DNA of 64,000 bases from Piromyces finnis (Eukaryota > Neocallimastigomycota > Neocallimastigomycetes > Neocallimastigales > Neocallimastigaceae). Positions 35,201 through 46,322 of the stretch are shown here, one piece after another. Where the stretch lies: the NCBI GenBank assembly GCA_002104945.1, contig MCFH01000061.1, positions 62,001 through 126,000 on the forward strand, written 5' to 3'. Position 1 is the stretch's first letter. Each line of letters opens with the position of its first letter. The translations under genes and the position numbers were made by a program. The notes under the pieces are model-generated. The model had not been told where the DNA came from. It saw only the letters and a list, made by a program, of their open reading frames with translations, and did no database searches.

Positions 35201-36246
35201 ATATATTCGGATGGTACGGTGACCATTTTTTCTTTATTTAATTCATTATTCTTAATCTTTGTTTCTATTAAACTAAGACTATTTTCATTACATTCATAAT
35301 TACATTTATTATTACTATTACATGTTTCACTAATTTTACTAATTATACATTTAACTTTTTTATTATAATTGTCTCCGTCATCTTCGCTGTCTTCTTCATC
35401 ATTAATAGTTCTTACTAGGCGTCCTCTAACGTACTCCTTGTCTTCATTATTCGAAATGTTTGCATTATCCGAGAGACCGATGGATTTAGCCGATTTTTTC
35501 ATAATACTTTTGTCGAGGACTTCATGGTCTAATTCGTCCTTCTTAGATTTCTTCTTACTTTTTCTATTTCTTTTCCCATGGTTACAGTGTCTAGCGCAAT
35601 ATCCCGAACTAAAATTGATTTTCTTGGAATCATAAAAAGCCTCAGGATTGTGCTTTTTAATCCATGGTAGTCCAAGAATTACGTCGACACCAGGAACCTT
35701 TAAACTATATAATTGAATAGTTTCAACAAAAGCCAACTTTTCTCTTAACTGTGGGTTTAAACCTTTCAGAAACATATAGATCTTTGCACTTTCATTAAAG
35801 TTTGAATTTTGGCTTATTCTTTGAAACTCGGTAATATAATCAACAACATATCCAAGTTTTTTTTGTCGGATGTTGTCTAATTTACCATTCGCAACAACAG
35901 TATCATAACGGTCACATCCGAAATTAGCCCTCAAACGATCTATAAATTCATCATAATTGTTTAATATCCCACTATTATTCCGCATTAGTGATGAAGCCCA
36001 TTCCAACGGTTTCCCAGAGAAGTAGGAAATAACGAAGTCAACCCGGACGCGATCTGTATTATACAGTGCCGGTCGAGTTCGGAAAACCAATTCCACTCTG
36101 GTTAAAAAACCATCTAATTCCCTTTGCCTACCAGTGAATAATGGTGGAGCATTAATAATGCTTCCATGATTCCCAGCAGCATTCTCCATTCTATCCGTCA
36201 TTTCCTCCAAATTCCAATTATCAAATATATTTATTAATTCCTCCAA
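32224..36246 (-). CDS. gag-pol: Gag-Pol polyprotein of element L (chromodomain integrase), Gag-protease region deleted
   Basis: 1340 codons in one frame. Residues 1-170 are a retrotransposon Gag domain (FTGRQRELDGFL, WASSL, FGCDRYD, FLKGLNPQLREKL). At about residue 172 it passes directly into the end of protease (VDVILGLPWIKKHNP). Both the CCHC zinc knuckle and the catalytic D[ST]G of protease are absent, which suggests an in-frame deletion. RT is complete: LDLKSAYN, FGLKNAPATFQ and YIDD at 34639-34650. RNase H has VETDASNYAVGAIL, YDKELLAI and PDILSRR. Integrase has LHH..GHFG and CVTCCKSK zinc residues, then SIDFIVDLP, SDRGSQFTSDFW and HPQTDGQTERVN. GPY/F: LGPFEIIEK, HPVFHVSLLEPY. A chromodomain follows (FYKLSWKGFDKSTWISEDQI), which in chromoviruses directs integration to chromatin. 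RT and integrase could be active, but particles would need Gag and protease in trans. Confidence 0.92.
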   Translation of the reverse strand: MEELINIFDNWNLEEMTDRMENAAGNHGSIINAPPLFTGRQRELDGFLTRVELVFRTRPALYNTDRVRVDFVISYFSGKPLEWASSLMRNNSGILNNYDEFIDRLRANFGCDRYDTVVANGKLDNIRQKKLGYVVDYITEFQRISQNSNFNESAKIYMFLKGLNPQLREKLAFVETIQLYSLKVPGVDVILGLPWIKKHNPEAFYDSKKINFSSGYCARHCNHGKRNRKSKKKSKKDELDHEVLDKSIMKKSAKSIGLSDNANISNNEDKEYVRGRLVRTINDEEDSEDDGDNYNKKVKCIISKISETCNSNNKCNYECNENSLSLIETKIKNNELNKEKMVTVPSEYIEFLEVFNEKNCEVLPPHRPYDCEIKLKDDSTLFYGPLYPLTEVEREELKKYIDENLNKGFIRKSSSPAGAPILFVKKKDGSLRLCIDYRKLNDITIRNSYPLPLISDLLERVKNAKIFTKLDLKSAYNLIRIKEGDEYKTAFRTRYGHYEYLVMPFGLKNAPATFQHFINDVLSDYLDDFVISYIDDILIYSNNIEEHHEHVKKVLKKLLENNLYVKLEKCEFDVEKTTFLGYVISKDGLQMDENKVKAILDWPVPKNVKEVQSSIGLCNYYRIFIKDFAKIANPLHKLTRKNVAFNWVKEDQDAFILLKSLFTSAPILKHADSNKQFIVETDASNYAVGAILSQEFDGKLHPIAFLSKSLTSCQRNYPIYDKELLAIVIALEEWRHYLEGARHPFIIYTDHKNLTFPRKPEMLSQRQIRWNLFLSRFDFKLIYRAGKKSGKPDILSRRSDHLENNINSDVSCLTISFHHSDNKPLIDSILLELKNDDLYNSIVQFKMNGSACNAPIKNIDKVIIDNEGFLLYNNLIYVPKSLRTRVLELHHDSVAAGHFGIKKTTELISRNFWWPRFHSDVKSFIKSCVTCCKSKVPRHKPYGLLSPLGTPSRPWSDISIDFIVDLPKSRDMTTLMVVVDRFTKFAHAIPLRCLPTASIAADAFIANVFRLHGLPDSIISDRGSQFTSDFWSRLCDLLNINHSLSTANHPQTDGQTERVNGILEQYFRCFINKKQNNWVDLIPFAEFAYNNTLQQSINQSPFFANYGFHPKFSLEIPANDRPSRAEQRVIDMNENFKLLKENLEKAKETYKKYADMKRMIPPEFEVGKKVWLLKDSPGTNLKRKLAPQMLGPFEIIEKVSSLAFKLKLPKTMRCHPVFHVSLLEPYFENKFNDRSNRRKRNIHLNTDLIEKIPEKIEKMKSVNGETFYKLSWKGFDKSTWISEDQIPDKQLIQEFERNSKKSKYKSNDSSMKIRENKVGNLIKHRYQPFVIEIPSRKDSL

Positions 36247-36636
36247 TTCACCAACTAGACACTAAATGAAAAAATTAAGATTACCGATTGTTTCCTGCTA
36301 CTATTACAAGCAAGTAATTTTTTTTTTTTTTTTTTTTTTTTTTAATTCAAAGTAACTAAAGAAAAATCTATACTAAAACGTTGCTTCAGACTCTCTCTGT
36401 ATGTTACAGTGTCGAGCAAGATAATAGAATAAATTTATAAAAATGGTAGCTCACAAAGACACTAGTAGTTATCCAAGATATCCGGTAGTTCCAAAAGATA
36501 TCAGTAGTTATCCAAAATATCTGGTAGTTTCAAAAGATATCAGTAGTTATCCAAAATACCTGGTAGTTCCCAAAGTTATCAGTAGTTATCCAAGATATCC
36601 TAACGTACTCTTATTTGTATGTTAGGTAATTGTTAT
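36247..36636 (-). other. Leader of element L with 39-bp tandem repeats
   Basis: Between the 5' LTR and gag. It holds a T-run at 36320-36343 and 3.5 copies of a 39-bp unit starting AGTAGTTATCCAA at 36464, 36503, 36542 and 36581. The plus-strand frame through these repeats is antisense and not a gene. I see no TGG-type primer site after the LTR (the minus strand reads TAACAATTACC), so priming may differ from A, B and C. Confidence 0.7.
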
Positions 36637-37243
36637 TGTAATGTTGAACACTGAAAGAATAGATTAGGATATCTATTCTATTACAATAACACAAGATTTT
36701 GAAAAAATAAAATAAAAAATTGTTTTATAAAATATCTTTTATTATAATAGAATTTTAATAATAACAATTACATCGATAAAATGATGAAAAATATCTTCTA
36801 TTTATATTTTTCCTAAATACATTTATATTATATTATAACTATTTATTTCTTATATATTATTATTTAAAATCTACACTAAAATCTTAATTATTAATAAATA
36901 TTTAAACTATAACTATTTTTAGTAAAATACAATTGGCAATTCAAATTAAGTACTATTTAATTTGAATATGTGCCCATGTATTATTGATATATTAATCATT
37001 TATTATTTATCTATTTCTATAAAAAAAACAATACTAAAACTAGGGATTTAAATTGAGAATATTAATTTGCTTGTTAAACATTAAAAATAAATTAATAATT
37101 TATTTTGTTTTAAACTTTAATTATTAATAAATAAATTATGTCTCATTTTCTTTTTCTGAATATAATTTGTGTAACTTAAACAATAATACTTGTGGCTTAA
37201 GTTACATTAAAGATATCAAACAGAGGCGTTTGATATCTTTACA
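36637..37243 (-). repeat. 5' LTR of element L
   Basis: 607 bp, apparently identical to the 3' LTR. Read on the plus strand it provides an ATG at 37167 in frame with the K pol sequence, giving a chimeric frame of 26 LTR-encoded codons. Confidence 0.92.
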
Positions 37244-40200
37244 GTACTTTTACAACATTGAACATGTTCCCCAATTCCAAAATCATCATGATTTTGATGA
37301 TGATGTCGATTTTGAAGACATCAGACCTTTTATGAACAATATAAATAATTTAGATACTATTTACAAATACGACACCAACAACAATCAAGACAATGACAAG
37401 AACAACTTCTCTAAATGGGTTTACGACTCAGGAGCCGTTGTACACGTCACTAATGACAAAAATTTATTATCCAACTTTGTTAACAAGAAGATCATTTTAT
37501 ATTGTGCAAATGGGTCCAAATGCTCTTTTGAAGGTTATGGAATCTTTACTGGCTATGTTAACAAGTTTCGCTTAACTCTCAATGAAGTTTTTTATTCTAG
37601 CCAGGTTAACAAAAACTTAATTAGTGGTGTAAAATTAGCATACTCTGGTATTGTATGCACTACTAAAATGGATAATAATAATCCTAATCTAACCCTTTAC
37701 TACGACGATAATATCATCGGTACATATACATCAATTATGGGTCATAACACATTCGTAATTGATATATTCAATTCCATGATTAATAAAATACCTTCTAATA
37801 TTAACATCATTGAAAATATTGATAATACTGACTATAACTTATGGCATAGAAGGTTAGGTCATTTTTATAATAATAACTTCGACAAACAACTAAAAATCAA
37901 TCAACTTAATAACCATAGATGTCCTTATTGTGATATCTCCAAATTAAAACGACTTCCTCATAATAGAGAAACTCCAAAAGCTGGAAAAATTCTGGAAACA
38001 ATACACTCAGATATCATCGGTCCTTTACCTGTCTCCTTTAAAGGAAAAAGGTTCATCATTACCTTTATTGATGAATTTTCCAGGAAGAGCTTGATTTTTA
38101 CACTTTCTGCTAAGGCCGAAGCTGTTAAGACTATTCTGGAATTTTTTACTTTTTTGGAAAATCAATACGAGGATTACAATATTAAATTTTTTAAATCTGA
38201 CAACGGGAAGGAATATAATAACAACAAAATTATTAACTATTGTAAAAGCAAAGGTATTGCTAAAACATTCTCCCCTCCATATAACCCTCAAAATAACGGC
38301 ATAGCCGAAAGGTTTAACCAAACACTTATAGCTTCCGCAAAGACCATCTTAACCTGGAGTAACATTGGTACAATGTTTTGGGATTTTGCAGTTAGGTTCT
38401 CTAAATATGTATATAACCTAACCCCTCACAGTGGTATTGGCTATAAAATTCCTGATGAAGTATTCTTCAACTCACCCGTAAAATTTGACCATATTAGAGT
38501 TTTCGGGTGTATTGCTTATTATAAAGATTTTGCTCAGTCTAAATCAAAGTTTGATCCTAATTCCATCAAAGGTATACATTTAGGTTTTGACAATAAGTCC
38601 AACAGTTATATCATTATGGATTATCATGACTACTCATTACACCAGGTTCGAGAGGCGATATTCTTTGAGGACAAACCAGGAAACCTGGTTACGAAAAGCA
38701 GGGGAATGAACAGTGGTACAATCAGCAATAACAATACAAAATTTAACCAGCAAACTGGTAGTCATGAGTTCGACTCCGCCGACTCCTCAAATTTCAATAT
38801 TAATAACTTAAAAAATAATAATAACAATATGGAGTCATTAGTCGAACCTCATGATTACCATTCCCCTAATCCAAAGAAATCCAATAACAACAATTATTCC
38901 AACATTCCCTTTAATCTCCAAAATTCAAATTTTCATAACACTTATAATTATAATGATTCAAATCAGAACAACAACGACTACGCAGACAACATCAATATTA
39001 AATCAGGTAATTACAACTACAACGACAACAATGCAATAAACAACTTAAATATAGACAATACTTCAGCAAAACATGTTCCTTCCAACTATAATGAAGCTAT
39101 TAATGATTACGATGCAGTCGAGTGGGTAGAAGCAATCAATGAAGAACTCTCAAATTTATACAATAACAACATAATGACGTTTGTTAAATCTGTTCCTCCC
39201 GGTAAAAATATAATTACAACGAAGTGGGTCTTCTCAACCAAAAAGGATGCTTATAATAAAATAATAAAATACAAAGCCAGGTTGGTTGCAAGAGGATTCA
39301 CTCAGAAACAAGGAATAGATTATGAATTAACTTATAGTCCCACTCTCAACATCGACTGCTTAAAACTGATAATAGCTATATCTGCCAAGATGAACTGGAA
39401 CATATTTCAATTGGATATAAAGGCCGCATACCTCAATGCTAAACTCGACAAAGAAATCTATACTACCATTCCAAAGGGTGATTCCAACTACCAAAAAGGG
39501 TATTGGAAACTTAACAAAGCATTATACGGCCTTAAACAATCTGGCAGACAGTGGAATGAAACCATTACTGGATTCTTAAGTAAAATAGGGTTCAAACAAC
39601 TAGAATCAGAACAATGTATATTCAAACTTGCTATCGATGGAAACCTAAAATGCGTCATTGGCCTATATGTGGATGACATGATCATAGCCGGTGAAGAATA
39701 TAATATATCAAAAGCGATAGCTAAAATTAAAGAAGAGTTTAAGGTTTCTAAATGTGAACCTGTCAACTTTATATTAGGAATCAAAGTTGAAAAATCAACA
39801 ATCAACAATCAACACACATATAAAATTTCACAAATTGCATTTATAGATAATGTTCTCAATAATTTCAATATGAAAAATACCAAAATGTCAAAAACTCCTT
39901 GCTCGGCAGATAATCCCGCACACGAAAACAAAAACCAATTTGACAAGACCAAATACAAACGTGCTATCGGATCCTTAATATACTTAGCAAGATGCACTAG
40001 ACCGGATATCGCGTTTGCGGTGAATAAGGTGGCAAGAAAATGTGAACACCCAACAGTATCCGATTGGTATAAAATCAAAAATATCCTGAGATACTTAAAC
40101 ACTACAAAAGAATACAAGATCAAATATGATGGTAAAGGTGAAATAACAGGATATACTGATTCGGACTTTGCCGGTGATTTAGATGATAGAAAATCGACTT

Positions 40201-40607
40201 CCGGGAATATTATATTAATGGGAAGAAGTCCTATATGTTGGAAATCAAAGAAACAAAGTACTGTAGCTACCAGTACAGCTGAAGCCGAATATATAGCTAC
40301 ATCGGAATGCTTAAAACAAATATTATGGGTCAAAAATATCATTAATGAACTATTTGGAGTCAATAAAACTGTAACAATATACACGGATAATCTACCAAGC
40401 TTAAGATGTATAGAAAATGGAGAACTAAATACAAAACTAAAACACATAAGTATAAAATATCATTTCAATAAACACTATATAAATAATAAAGAAATTCAAT
40501 TAAAATATATAGACACAAATAACATGCTAGCAGACACATTAACAAAATTTGTCAATGGAAATAAAATGACTAACTTCGCAAACCAAATTTTTAATTTTAA
40601 AAAGTAG
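37244..40607 (+). pseudogene. pol: Pol of element K (copia protease-integrase-RT-RNase H), separated from Gag
   Basis: About 1120 codons open to a TAG just before the polypurine tract; the frame formally extends upstream to an ATG at 37167 inside the L LTR, which is not K sequence. Protease: WVYDSGAVVH, DSGA at 37425-37436. Pre-integrase: LWHRRLGH and CPYC. Integrase: HSDIIGPLP, FKSDNGKEYNN and PQNNGIAERFNQTL. An Asn-rich linker lies around 38800-39060. RT: TKWVFSTKKD, QLDIKAAYLNA, LYGLKQSGRQW and YVDD at 39666-39677. RNase H: GYTDSDFAGDLDDRKSTSG and TSTAEAEYIA. All catalytic motifs are present, so the element was disabled mainly by L and the gag lesions. Confidence 0.9.
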
Positions 40608-40609
40608 GT

Positions 40610-40809
40610 TTGAGGGGGAATATTAGAATAACTTAGAATAATTTAATATAAAATAGAATAAATACAAGTTAAGCCACATACTTGATATAAAGTATGTAAC
40701 GCCACAAATTAAGATATAAAAATAATAATGTAAAATTTATTAAGCCTTGTAATTACCTTTAATAAAATTTTATTTAATAAATAAAGTTATATTAAACCTA
40801 AACTTATCA
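40610..40809 (+). repeat. Polypurine tract and 3' LTR of element K
   Basis: GAGGGGGAA (40612-40620) directly precedes the 189-bp LTR (40621-40809, TATTAGAATAACTTAG to AAACTTATCA). Confidence 0.9.
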
Positions 40810-40925
40810 CTTATTACTATATCAATTTATTAATTAAAAATATTTATATATATATATTTATAAGGGTTATTTCATTTGTCAAATATATGGATTTATTACA
40901 TTTTTCTGAATGTATTGTACCAATC

Positions 40926-41432
40926 TGTAAGAAGTTACTTATAAATAAATTATAAATAACTTCTTCTACAAATTAATAATAATTAAATATTACTAATTTG
41001 AGAAAGAAAATAAAAACATTAATGTCGAGTTTATTATATAAAAATACTAATAAACAAAATATTAAATATTAACACTTAAATATAAAAACACACGTTAAAT
41101 AAACATCATTTTTAAAAATAATTAATACTTTATTTATTAATAAATTTATATAATAATAACTCTTGATTTCTCAAAAGAGAATCAAGATTATTCTTTTATA
41201 GTAATTTAATACATTATACATGGATTGGTTAAAATGATACAACTAAATTAATGTAATAAAACGATGTATTTAATTAATGTATTTAATTAATGTATCAAAT
41301 TATGTATTAAATAGTGTATTAAATAATGTGTTAAATTAATGTATTAAACAATAAATAATAATAAATATTATAATAAATATTAATTAATAAGAAAATAGAT
41401 AAATTATATAGAATTTATCTATGTTTCTTACA
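40926..41432. repeat. Solo LTR, family H'
   Basis: 507 bp with ends TGTAAGAAG / TTTCTTACA and perfect TSD CAATC (40921-40925 and 41433-41437). It starts with an AGAAGTTACTTATAA / TTATAAATAACTTCT hairpin. Its target includes the last two bases of LTR Q. Confidence 0.85.
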
Positions 41433-41443
41433 CAATCACAAAT

Positions 41444-42066
41444 TGTCAAAAAACGATTTTTTATTAAAGAAAAGTGTGGTAAGCACACTAGTTATATTAA
41501 TTAACAAATATAATACGCTTTCCTATTGAAGGCGTAAAGCTAATAATATTTATATAAAGAAAATTAAATAATATTTTTATTTTAGCAATAACTTAATATC
41601 AGCATATATTAAGTTATTAAAAATATTAAAATTTTTAAAGTTTTAGGTTTTATAGGAGTTTATAAATTTTATTAACTTTAAGTTAAAAAAAATTACTAAC
41701 GCTAAAGCTTCGTAATTTTTGTCAATTTTTGTTCTTTTTATACATGAACAATTTTAATTATTACATTTTTTAATTTTAATTAATTATTGTCTAATTATAA
41801 AATATTTAGTTTTTATAAATTAATAATTAATATAATTATTGTAAATAGTTAATAAATTTAAAATAAAAATTTTTTATAATAAAATTTTAATAATTTTTAA
41901 AAAAAATTTAATAATTTCAAATATTAGAAATTTTATAATTTGAAATTTTTTAATAAAAATTTAAAAAATAAATTTTTTCAAATTTTCAAATTTCAAATTT
42001 TAAAAAAATTTCTAATTTTTTTCATGTGTCCAAATTTTTTAAATTTTTATATGTGTTATTGTGACA
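41444..42066. repeat. LTR, family G (copy G1)
   Basis: 623 bp with inverted ends TGTCA/TGACA, nearly identical to G2 (44302-44926). The left flank CAAAT is the sequence found just upstream of tRNA-Val. On the right a single C precedes I1, so no complete TSD is visible. It contains GTGTGGTAAGCACAC and an ACGCTTTCCTATTGAAGGCGT hairpin. Confidence 0.75.
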
Positions 42067-42067
42067 C

Positions 42068-43518
42068 TGTAAGAATTAATAATTATTTATTGAATAATTA
42101 TTAATTCTTATTTAATTATTTTTTTAATTATTAAATTAATTAATTATTTAAATTATTAGCATACATTCATTTAAATTACTATAAACAGTTATTTATATTA
42201 ATATTAATTATTCATTTACTAAATGTAAAATTTATTTAATTATTATATTAATTAATTATTTATTTAATTTAGTAATTTATCTAAAATAATAGTAAACATT
42301 CATTTATTTTATTATTTAATAATTTTTGTATTACATTTTATAAGAAACATTATGTATTTTATTTTACGTTTGTATTTTATATTTATGTATCGTATCTTGA
42401 AATAACTTATAGAAACAACTAGAAGATATAAATAAATATTAGGACAATCGGATATTAAGGTTTTTCCGAATTTTATTCGGTTTTACTTAATATTACGATG
42501 ATTGATATATTAGTTATCAATCGAATATCTTTTTAGGTTTTCTTCTAGTCTTTTCCTAAAAAGATTATTTGTTAAGATTAGAAATTTTTTATTAAACTTT
42601 AAATTATTAAAAAATTATAAATAAAAGAACTATGGAATTCCACTTAAAAATCCAGAGTTATTATTATAAGAACTATTATAATAAATAACCTTTATTAAAA
42701 AACAATATTAATAAAATATTTTAAATTAAATAACATTAAAAGTTTTGTGTTGTTTATTATACTTCCTTATAATAAACTCTTATTAAGATAAGTATAAAAT
42801 TTTATTTTAACTTCTCAGTTTAATAATACTAATTATTATTAAATTGAAGATAATAATTATTATTATATAATATATATAATAATAATTATTACAGACTGAT
42901 AACGGATTGGTAGTTATATTATAACTTTTTAACTACTTCTTCTGTTATCTTATATTGTTTTATCTCGACAGCTATTGTACGAGCTTTAACAATATCTACT
43001 AGTTTTATTAATTTATTTTAAGTTATTTTATAGTTTTAATAGTACTATTATTTTAATAATAATTATATAGAATAATAACACCAGATTTATTCTATAAAAT
43101 ATTATTTATTATTAACACAATAATTACAAATTAGACAAGTTTAATTTCGTTTTTATATTTTCTTTTATTTATTGTTTTTACACTCTTTTTAACAATAATT
43201 TTTATTATATAAAAACTTATTTTTGTCTTTTAAATATTATTATGTATTATTTAATTAATTATATCAACTATTATTAAAATTTAACTTATTATTAATAATC
43301 TAAGTCTTCTTATTTTCTACTAAAAAAATATTATTATTCTTTATATTAAAAATTATTTTTATAATTTAACCCAATCAAATATATAAATTTATAAAATATT
43401 TGATTTTATGTAAATTATATTTTTATAATAAACTATATAAAATTATTTAATAATTATTTTATAATAAAATTTTCTACTAATATCAAATGTATAATATATT
43501 TATAATTATTATTTATCA
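42068..43518 (+). repeat. LTR, family I (copy I1)
   Basis: About 1.45 kb, TGTAAGAATTAATAATTA to TATTTATCA. The 3' 620 bp are nearly identical to I2. Flanks (ACAC, AGAA) do not match, so one side may be rearranged. Confidence 0.7.
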
Positions 43519-43522
43519 AGAA

Positions 43523-44293
43523 TGATGCAATATATTTCAAAAACACCATAAATAAAATATAATTGTGAACGTTAGCAATAGGGAATGAGAGTTGAATAAT
43601 ATATTAGATAATATTGTATTTATTACTATTTTATAATAATAAAAAAAATAATAAAAACAAATAATAAAAATAATAGATTTTATAATAATATAATTAAATA
43701 GATTTTGGTTTAAAGTTTCTTTATTTAATTATTATTATTATTATTATAAGATTAATAACATTCAATACTAGTAGAATCGAAAGTTATTGTTTAATAAATA
43801 TAAATAGTTAAATATAAAATGTAAATATAAAAATATATTGATAAAATTCTTATTAATAATAAAGTATAACTTTTTGAAATAATAAAAATAAACAATAATT
43901 ATTCTTTTCTTTTATAATTAATATTTTAAACTGAATTAAATATAATAAATACTAAATATGTAATTAGTAACCTAAAACTAAACTAAAATAAACTGTAACT
44001 AAAATAAAATAAAATAGAACTTATACTTAAAACTAAAATATCAAATATTATTTATAAATGAAAAGTTTTCTCTTATCTCTTTTTATATCTGGTTCTTTTT
44101 CATTATTTTTATATCTTTTCATTTCTTGTGTAATTAATTATTCTGATATATGTGTAACATTTGCGTCATAATAATTTATATTAATATAGTTTAATTATTA
44201 TTAATACTAGTAATTGATATACATTTTATAAAAGTATTAGATATTATTCATAAAATATTTAAAATATTATATTTTTCTATGCATCTTGTATCA
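43523..44293. repeat. Solo LTR, family J
   Basis: 771 bp with ends TGATGCAA / TTGTATCA and 4-bp TSD AGAA (43519-43522 and 44294-44297). It is the only copy in the window. It includes GTTAGCAATAGGGAATGAGAG near 43571, the only less AT-rich part. Confidence 0.7.
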
Positions 44294-44301
44294 AGAAACA
44301 A

Positions 44302-44926
44302 TGTCAAAAAGCGATTTTTTATTAAAGAAAAGTGTGGTAAGCACACTAGTTATATTAATTAACAAATATAATACGCTTTCCTATTGAAGGCGTAAAGCTA
44401 ATAATATTTATATAAAGAAAATTAAATAATATTTTTATTTTAGCAATAACTTAATATCAGCATATATTAAGTTATTAAAAATATTAAAATTTTTAAAGTT
44501 TTAGGTTTTATAGGAGTTTATAAATTTTATTAACTTTAAGTTAAAAAAAATTACTAACGCTAAAGCTTCGTAATTTTTGTCAATTTTTGTTCTTTTTATA
44601 CATGAACAATTTTAATTATTACATTTTTTAATTTTAATTAATTATTGTTTAATTATAAAATATTTAATTTTTATAAATTAATAATTAATATAATTATTGT
44701 AAATAGTTAATAAATTTAAAATAAAAATTTTTTTATAATAAAATTTTAATAATTTTTAAAAAAAAATTTAATAATTTCAAATATTAGAAATTTTATAATT
44801 TGAAATTTTTTAATAAAAATTTAAAAAATAAATTTTTTCAAATTTTCAAATTTCAAATTTTAAAAAAATTTCTAATTTTTTTCATGAGTCCAAATTTTTT
44901 AAATTTTTATATATGTTATTGTGACA
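44302..44926. repeat. Solo LTR, family G (copy G2)
   Basis: 625 bp, TGTCAAAAAGCG to TTATTGTGACA. TSD AACAA: left 44297-44301; right begins at 44927 and is completed after the later insertions E2 and F1 (46323-46327). Confidence 0.8.
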
Positions 44927-44930
44927 AACA

Positions 44931-45064
44931 TGATAAATAATTAAATTTATAAATTATGAATTTATAATAATAATAATAATATTATTATTATTAAAACACA
45001 GATAGTTAAAAATTAAAATAATTAACTTGTATAAAATTATTAAATTAAAAATTATAAATGTAAA

Positions 45065-45095
<31 letters not shown>

Positions 45096-45507
45096 TAAAT
45101 TAAATAGTTTATATTTGTTTATAATTATACTTTAAAATAATAATTTTGTATAAATAGTGATAGAATTATTTTATTTTAAAAGATGTTCCTAATAATCCAG
45201 TAAAATTAGATAATAATATTAAATTTTATTAAAATAATAGTTGTGATTATATTTACATACATTCAAGATGTATTAAACCATAACATATATATATTTAATA
45301 ATACAAGAGTTATTAAATATTAAAACTTTATAATTAAATAAAATAATTTTATATTTTAAACTAACAAAGACTTGCAAATGAACAAGTATAAAAATCATTT
45401 ATTCTATTTTTATTTTCTTATTTATTTTTATTTATTAAATTTTAGATACAAATATTATCACTTTCTATATTCCTTTATAGAATTAAGATAATATCCTCTT
45501 CGTATCA
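44931..45507 (-). repeat. Solo LTR, family E (copy E2)
   Basis: 577 bp, TGATAAATAATTAAATTT to CTTCGTATCA, with TSD AACA (44927-44930 and 45508-45511). Its TAA tract is short compared with E1. Confidence 0.88.
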
Positions 45508-45511
45508 AACA

Positions 45512-46322
45512 TGATATAATTTGATAATAATCTTAATTTTGAATTTTACTTCAAAAAGTGATTATTATATTATATCTTTTGTTATAACTATATAAGTTAT
45601 ATTGATTAAGATTTAAGATCGTTTTTATAAAAATTAATAAAATTGTTTTGTTAAAACACTAAATTGTTTTATTAGAAACACTTGTTTTTCTAATATTTAA
45701 ATATTTAAAATTTTATTTATTTAAGTATAAAAGTGATTATTAAAATTATAAAATATTAATCTAACTATATAATATTTCTTTATTAATAATAATAATGATG
45801 ATTAAAATAAGAATATTTACATGCATTTATATTTTCTTTTAAATTTAAACTATTTACATTAAAACAATAAAATTAATAACTATTTACAATAAAAATAATA
45901 AAAGTAATTAGAAATAACAATAAAAGAAATAATTAAAAGTTAAAGAATATAAAAAGTTGTTTATTTTACAATTAATTAAAGTAATAATTATTTTTAATGT
46001 TTTAATAAAGGTGTTTAATTATATTATTTTATAACATAAATTATTATATTTGTTTACTTTTAAAGTGTAATTTACTAACGAAGTTATTAAATATTTAATT
46101 TAACAATTAATTTAACAAGAGTTATATATTTTGATCTCGATTAATTAAAGTTTATTATTTTCTTTCAATAATCAAAATATATGCAGTGTTTAGGATTAAT
46201 TTTATTTAAGAATTTTGGTAAAGTACTTAATTAAACTATAACTTGTTTTAAGTTACTTTTAGGGTTAACTTAAAAATCAGGTATAATAATAATTTTATAT
46301 TTATTAATTTCATTATTTATCA
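45512..46322 (+). repeat. Solo LTR, family F (copy F1)
   Basis: 811 bp, TGATATAATTTGATAATAATC to TTATTTATCA, TSD AACA (45508-45511 and 46323-46326), sharing its left TSD with E2. It starts with a long hairpin (GATATAATTTGATAATAATC against GATTATTATATTATATC). Confidence 0.88.

Larger units (their letters stand above)
31581..37243 (-). mobile_element. Ty3/gypsy chromovirus L, inserted into K
   Basis: 5663 bp with two 607-bp LTRs that look identical and a perfect TSD GTACT (31576-31580 and 37244-37248). One gag-pol frame runs on the minus strand. It is younger than K, which it splits. A partial relative of its LTR lies at 10412. Confidence 0.95.
30522..40809 (+). mobile_element. Ty1/copia retrotransposon K, interrupted by element L
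   Basis: Two 189-bp LTRs (30522-30710 and 40621-40809; two differences seen) and a perfect TSD CTTAT (30517-30521 and 40810-40814). Domain order protease, integrase, RT, RNase H is diagnostic of copia. Without L the element is about 4.6 kb. The gag part is damaged, and L sits between the zinc-knuckle region and protease. Confidence 0.93.
30030..40922. repeat. Solo LTR, family Q, split by element K
   Basis: The outer pieces 30030-30521 and 40815-40922 join to about 600 bp with inverted ends TGGTACA / TGTACCA and a 4-bp TSD ATCA. The left copy is 30026-30029; the right copy is read across the later insertion H'. Orientation is unknown and no coding relative is present. The small frames at 30164-30355 lie inside it and are not supported. 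Confidence 0.65.

Noticed and set aside
36443-36625. Plus-strand frame with a repeated SSYPKYLVV-type peptide
   Set aside because: It is antisense to the L leader and arises from the 39-bp tandem repeats, whose unit is a multiple of three.
37167-37243. N-terminal 26 codons of the K pol frame
   Set aside because: They are encoded by the L LTR up to the GTACT duplication and are not part of K.
39809-40447. 212-codon minus-strand frame
   Set aside because: It is a shadow of the K RT-RNase H coding region, without its own motifs.
41444-44926. G1 and G2 as the two LTRs of one element
   Set aside because: The 2.2 kb between them is made of other LTRs (I1, J), and G2 has its own AACAA duplication.
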